Assembly (NCBI GenBank): GCA_051008735.1
Contig: JBPCXH010000232.1
Span: forward strand, 1-14,924
Direction: 5' to 3'
From: J054 sp051008735
GTDB taxonomy: Bacteria > Pseudomonadota > Gammaproteobacteria > Steroidobacterales > GCA-2729495
Length of the DNA: 14,924 nucleotides
The notes under the pieces were generated by a model. That model did no database searches. It was not told where the DNA came from and worked only from the letters and a program-made list of their open reading frames with translations. The position numbers and the translations under genes are program-made. Shown here piece by piece: positions 13,808 to 14,924 of the stretch; position 1 is the first letter of the stretch; each line of letters begins with the position of its first letter.

Positions 13808-14924
13808 GACATCGGATTCGGACTGCTGAGCGTGTTGATCTGGCTGCCTGTCTTTGGCGGCTTGTTCATGTTGTTTGCCGGAGAGCGTCTGGGTGCGTCG
13901 CATCGATGGTTTGCCTTGGCGATTGCGGCGCTCACTTTCCTGTTAAGCCTGCCGCTTTATATTGGCTTTGATAACAGCACAGCAGATTTTCAGTTTGTTG
14001 AGCGCATGCCCTGGATTCCTGCTTTTCGAGCGGAATATTTTCTTGGCATTGATGGCTTGTCCTTGCCGCTGGTGCTGCTCACCACGTTTCTGACGCCCAT
14101 CGTGGTCATTGCCGGCTGGGAGATTATCAAGACCCGGCCTGCGCAGTATTTCGCAGCGTTTCTGATTCTTGAAGGTCTGATGATCGGCGTATTCAGTGCT
14201 CTGGATGGGCTGCTGTTCTATGTCTTCTGGGAGGCCATGCTGGTTCCGATGTTCATTATTATCGGGATCTGGGGTGGCGAGCGCCGCGTCTACGCCACCA
14301 TCAAGTTTTTTCTGTATACCTTTCTGGGCTCGGTGTTCATGCTGCTGGCCCTGATCTATCTTTACCTGCAGACCGGTGGCTATAGCATCCTGGGTTTTCA
14401 TACCGTACCCCTGAGCATGGCCGAGCAGTTGCCGATATTTCTGGCTTTTCTGTTTGCCTTTGCCGTCAAGGTTCCCATGTGGCCGGTGCACACGTGGTTG
14501 CCCGATGCGCACGTGGAGGCGCCCACCGGTGGCTCCGTGATCCTGGCGGCTGTGCTGCTGAAGATGGGCGGCTACGGCTTTCTTCGCTTCAGCCTGCCTA
14601 TCGCGCCGGATGCGAGCCAGTCCCTGGCCCTGCTGATGATCGCCTTGTCGCTGGTCGCGGTGGTTTACATTGGTTTCGTGGCGCTGGTGCAGAGTGATCT
14701 GAAAAAACTGATCGCGTACTCGTCCATCGCCCACATGGGCTTTGTCACGCTGGGCTTTTTTATCGCCTGGGCGATACTGGCCCGCACCGGGGAGGTCACG
14801 GGAATCGGTATGGGCATCACCGGTGGCGTGGTGCAAATGATTTCACACGGCTTCATATCAGGCGCGCTGTTTCTGTGCGTGGGCATCATGTATGACCGTT
14901 TGCACACCCGGGAGATCGGGGCTT
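13805..14924 (+). CDS. nuoM: NADH-quinone oxidoreductase subunit M, 5' part (runs off window)
   Basis: NuoM (ND4 homologue) is a middle antiporter-like proton-pumping subunit. The 373 codons present carry Glu143 in FYVFWEAMLVPMF, Lys222 in FAFAVKVPMWPVHTWLPDAH, Lys253 in VLLKMGGYGFLRF and the QSDLKKLIAYSSIAHMGF segment (296-313), all family signatures; the remainder and nuoN lie outside. The start is uncertain. The conserved N-terminus (LLSVLIWLPVFGG) has no ATG, GTG or TTG before it. AGGAG (13793-13797) is 7 bases from an ATC at 13805, where the nuoL stop forms TGATC in place of the usual TGATG. I place the start there (M-D-I-G-F-G...). Alternatives are CTG 13802, CTG 13823/13826 and GTG 13832; the last is canonical but removes part of the first helix and lacks a good ribosome binding site. 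No upstream ATG exists in frame. Confidence 0.93.
   Translation, partial: MDIGFGLLSVLIWLPVFGGLFMLFAGERLGASHRWFALAIAALTFLLSLPLYIGFDNSTADFQFVERMPWIPAFRAEYFLGIDGLSLPLVLLTTFLTPIVVIAGWEIIKTRPAQYFAAFLILEGLMIGVFSALDGLLFYVFWEAMLVPMFIIIGIWGGERRVYATIKFFLYTFLGSVFMLLALIYLYLQTGGYSILGFHTVPLSMAEQLPIFLAFLFAFAVKVPMWPVHTWLPDAHVEAPTGGSVILAAVLLKMGGYGFLRFSLPIAPDASQSLALLMIALSLVAVVYIGFVALVQSDLKKLIAYSSIAHMGFVTLGFFIAWAILARTGEVTGIGMGITGGVVQMISHGFISGALFLCVGIMYDRLHTREIGA

Noticed and set aside
13943..14836. Long (297-codon) antisense open frame across nuoM
   Set aside because: Its product is dominated by His, Gln, Arg, Gly and Lys, as expected of the reverse complement of hydrophobic membrane-protein codons; nuoM itself is unmistakable.

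Overview
The window is a chromosomal core-metabolism locus, most likely from a non-enteric gammaproteobacterium with moderately high G+C. The order glmM - tpiA - secG - tRNA-Leu(GAG) - nuoA onward points there. Enterics also keep glmM-secG-leuU together, but they carry nuo elsewhere and have a fused nuoCD, whereas nuoC and nuoD are separate here. All genes lie on the + strand. No phage, IS, CRISPR or defence genes are visible.

Layout. 1-840: 3' part of glmM (phosphoglucosamine mutase, cell-wall precursor supply). 841-953: short spacer with a G+C-rich hairpin. 954-2098: tpiA (triosephosphate isomerase) and secG (translocon subunit), overlapping by ATGA. 2115-2199: a complete tRNA-Leu with anticodon GAG and encoded CCA, followed at once by a perfect 13-bp-stem terminator. 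2229-2584: about 350 bases without a credible gene. This stretch holds two decayed, tandemly spaced copies (about 120-bp period) of the tRNA-Leu 3' end, the first with its terminator hairpin, then a plausible sigma70-type promoter for nuo. 2585-14924: nuoA, B, C, D, E, F, G, H, I, J, K, L and the first 373 codons of nuoM, packed head to tail; nuoN would lie beyond the window.

How the genes work together. The nuo genes encode proton-pumping NADH:quinone oxidoreductase (complex I). NuoE/F/G form the NADH-oxidising module. NuoB/C/D/I form the connecting arm ending in cluster N2 and the quinone pocket. NuoA/H/J/K/L/M are the membrane subunits. Cluster ligands and the main proton-channel acidic and lysine residues are present in all subunits, so the complex looks functional. 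NuoG lacks the non-essential N7 cluster.

Most notable: (1) the tandem tRNA-Leu/terminator remnants between leuU and nuoA; (2) nuoM has no canonical start codon at its conserved N-terminus, where a good ribosome binding site instead points to ATC. Apart from these the region is ordinary core genome, and I see no new multi-gene system.
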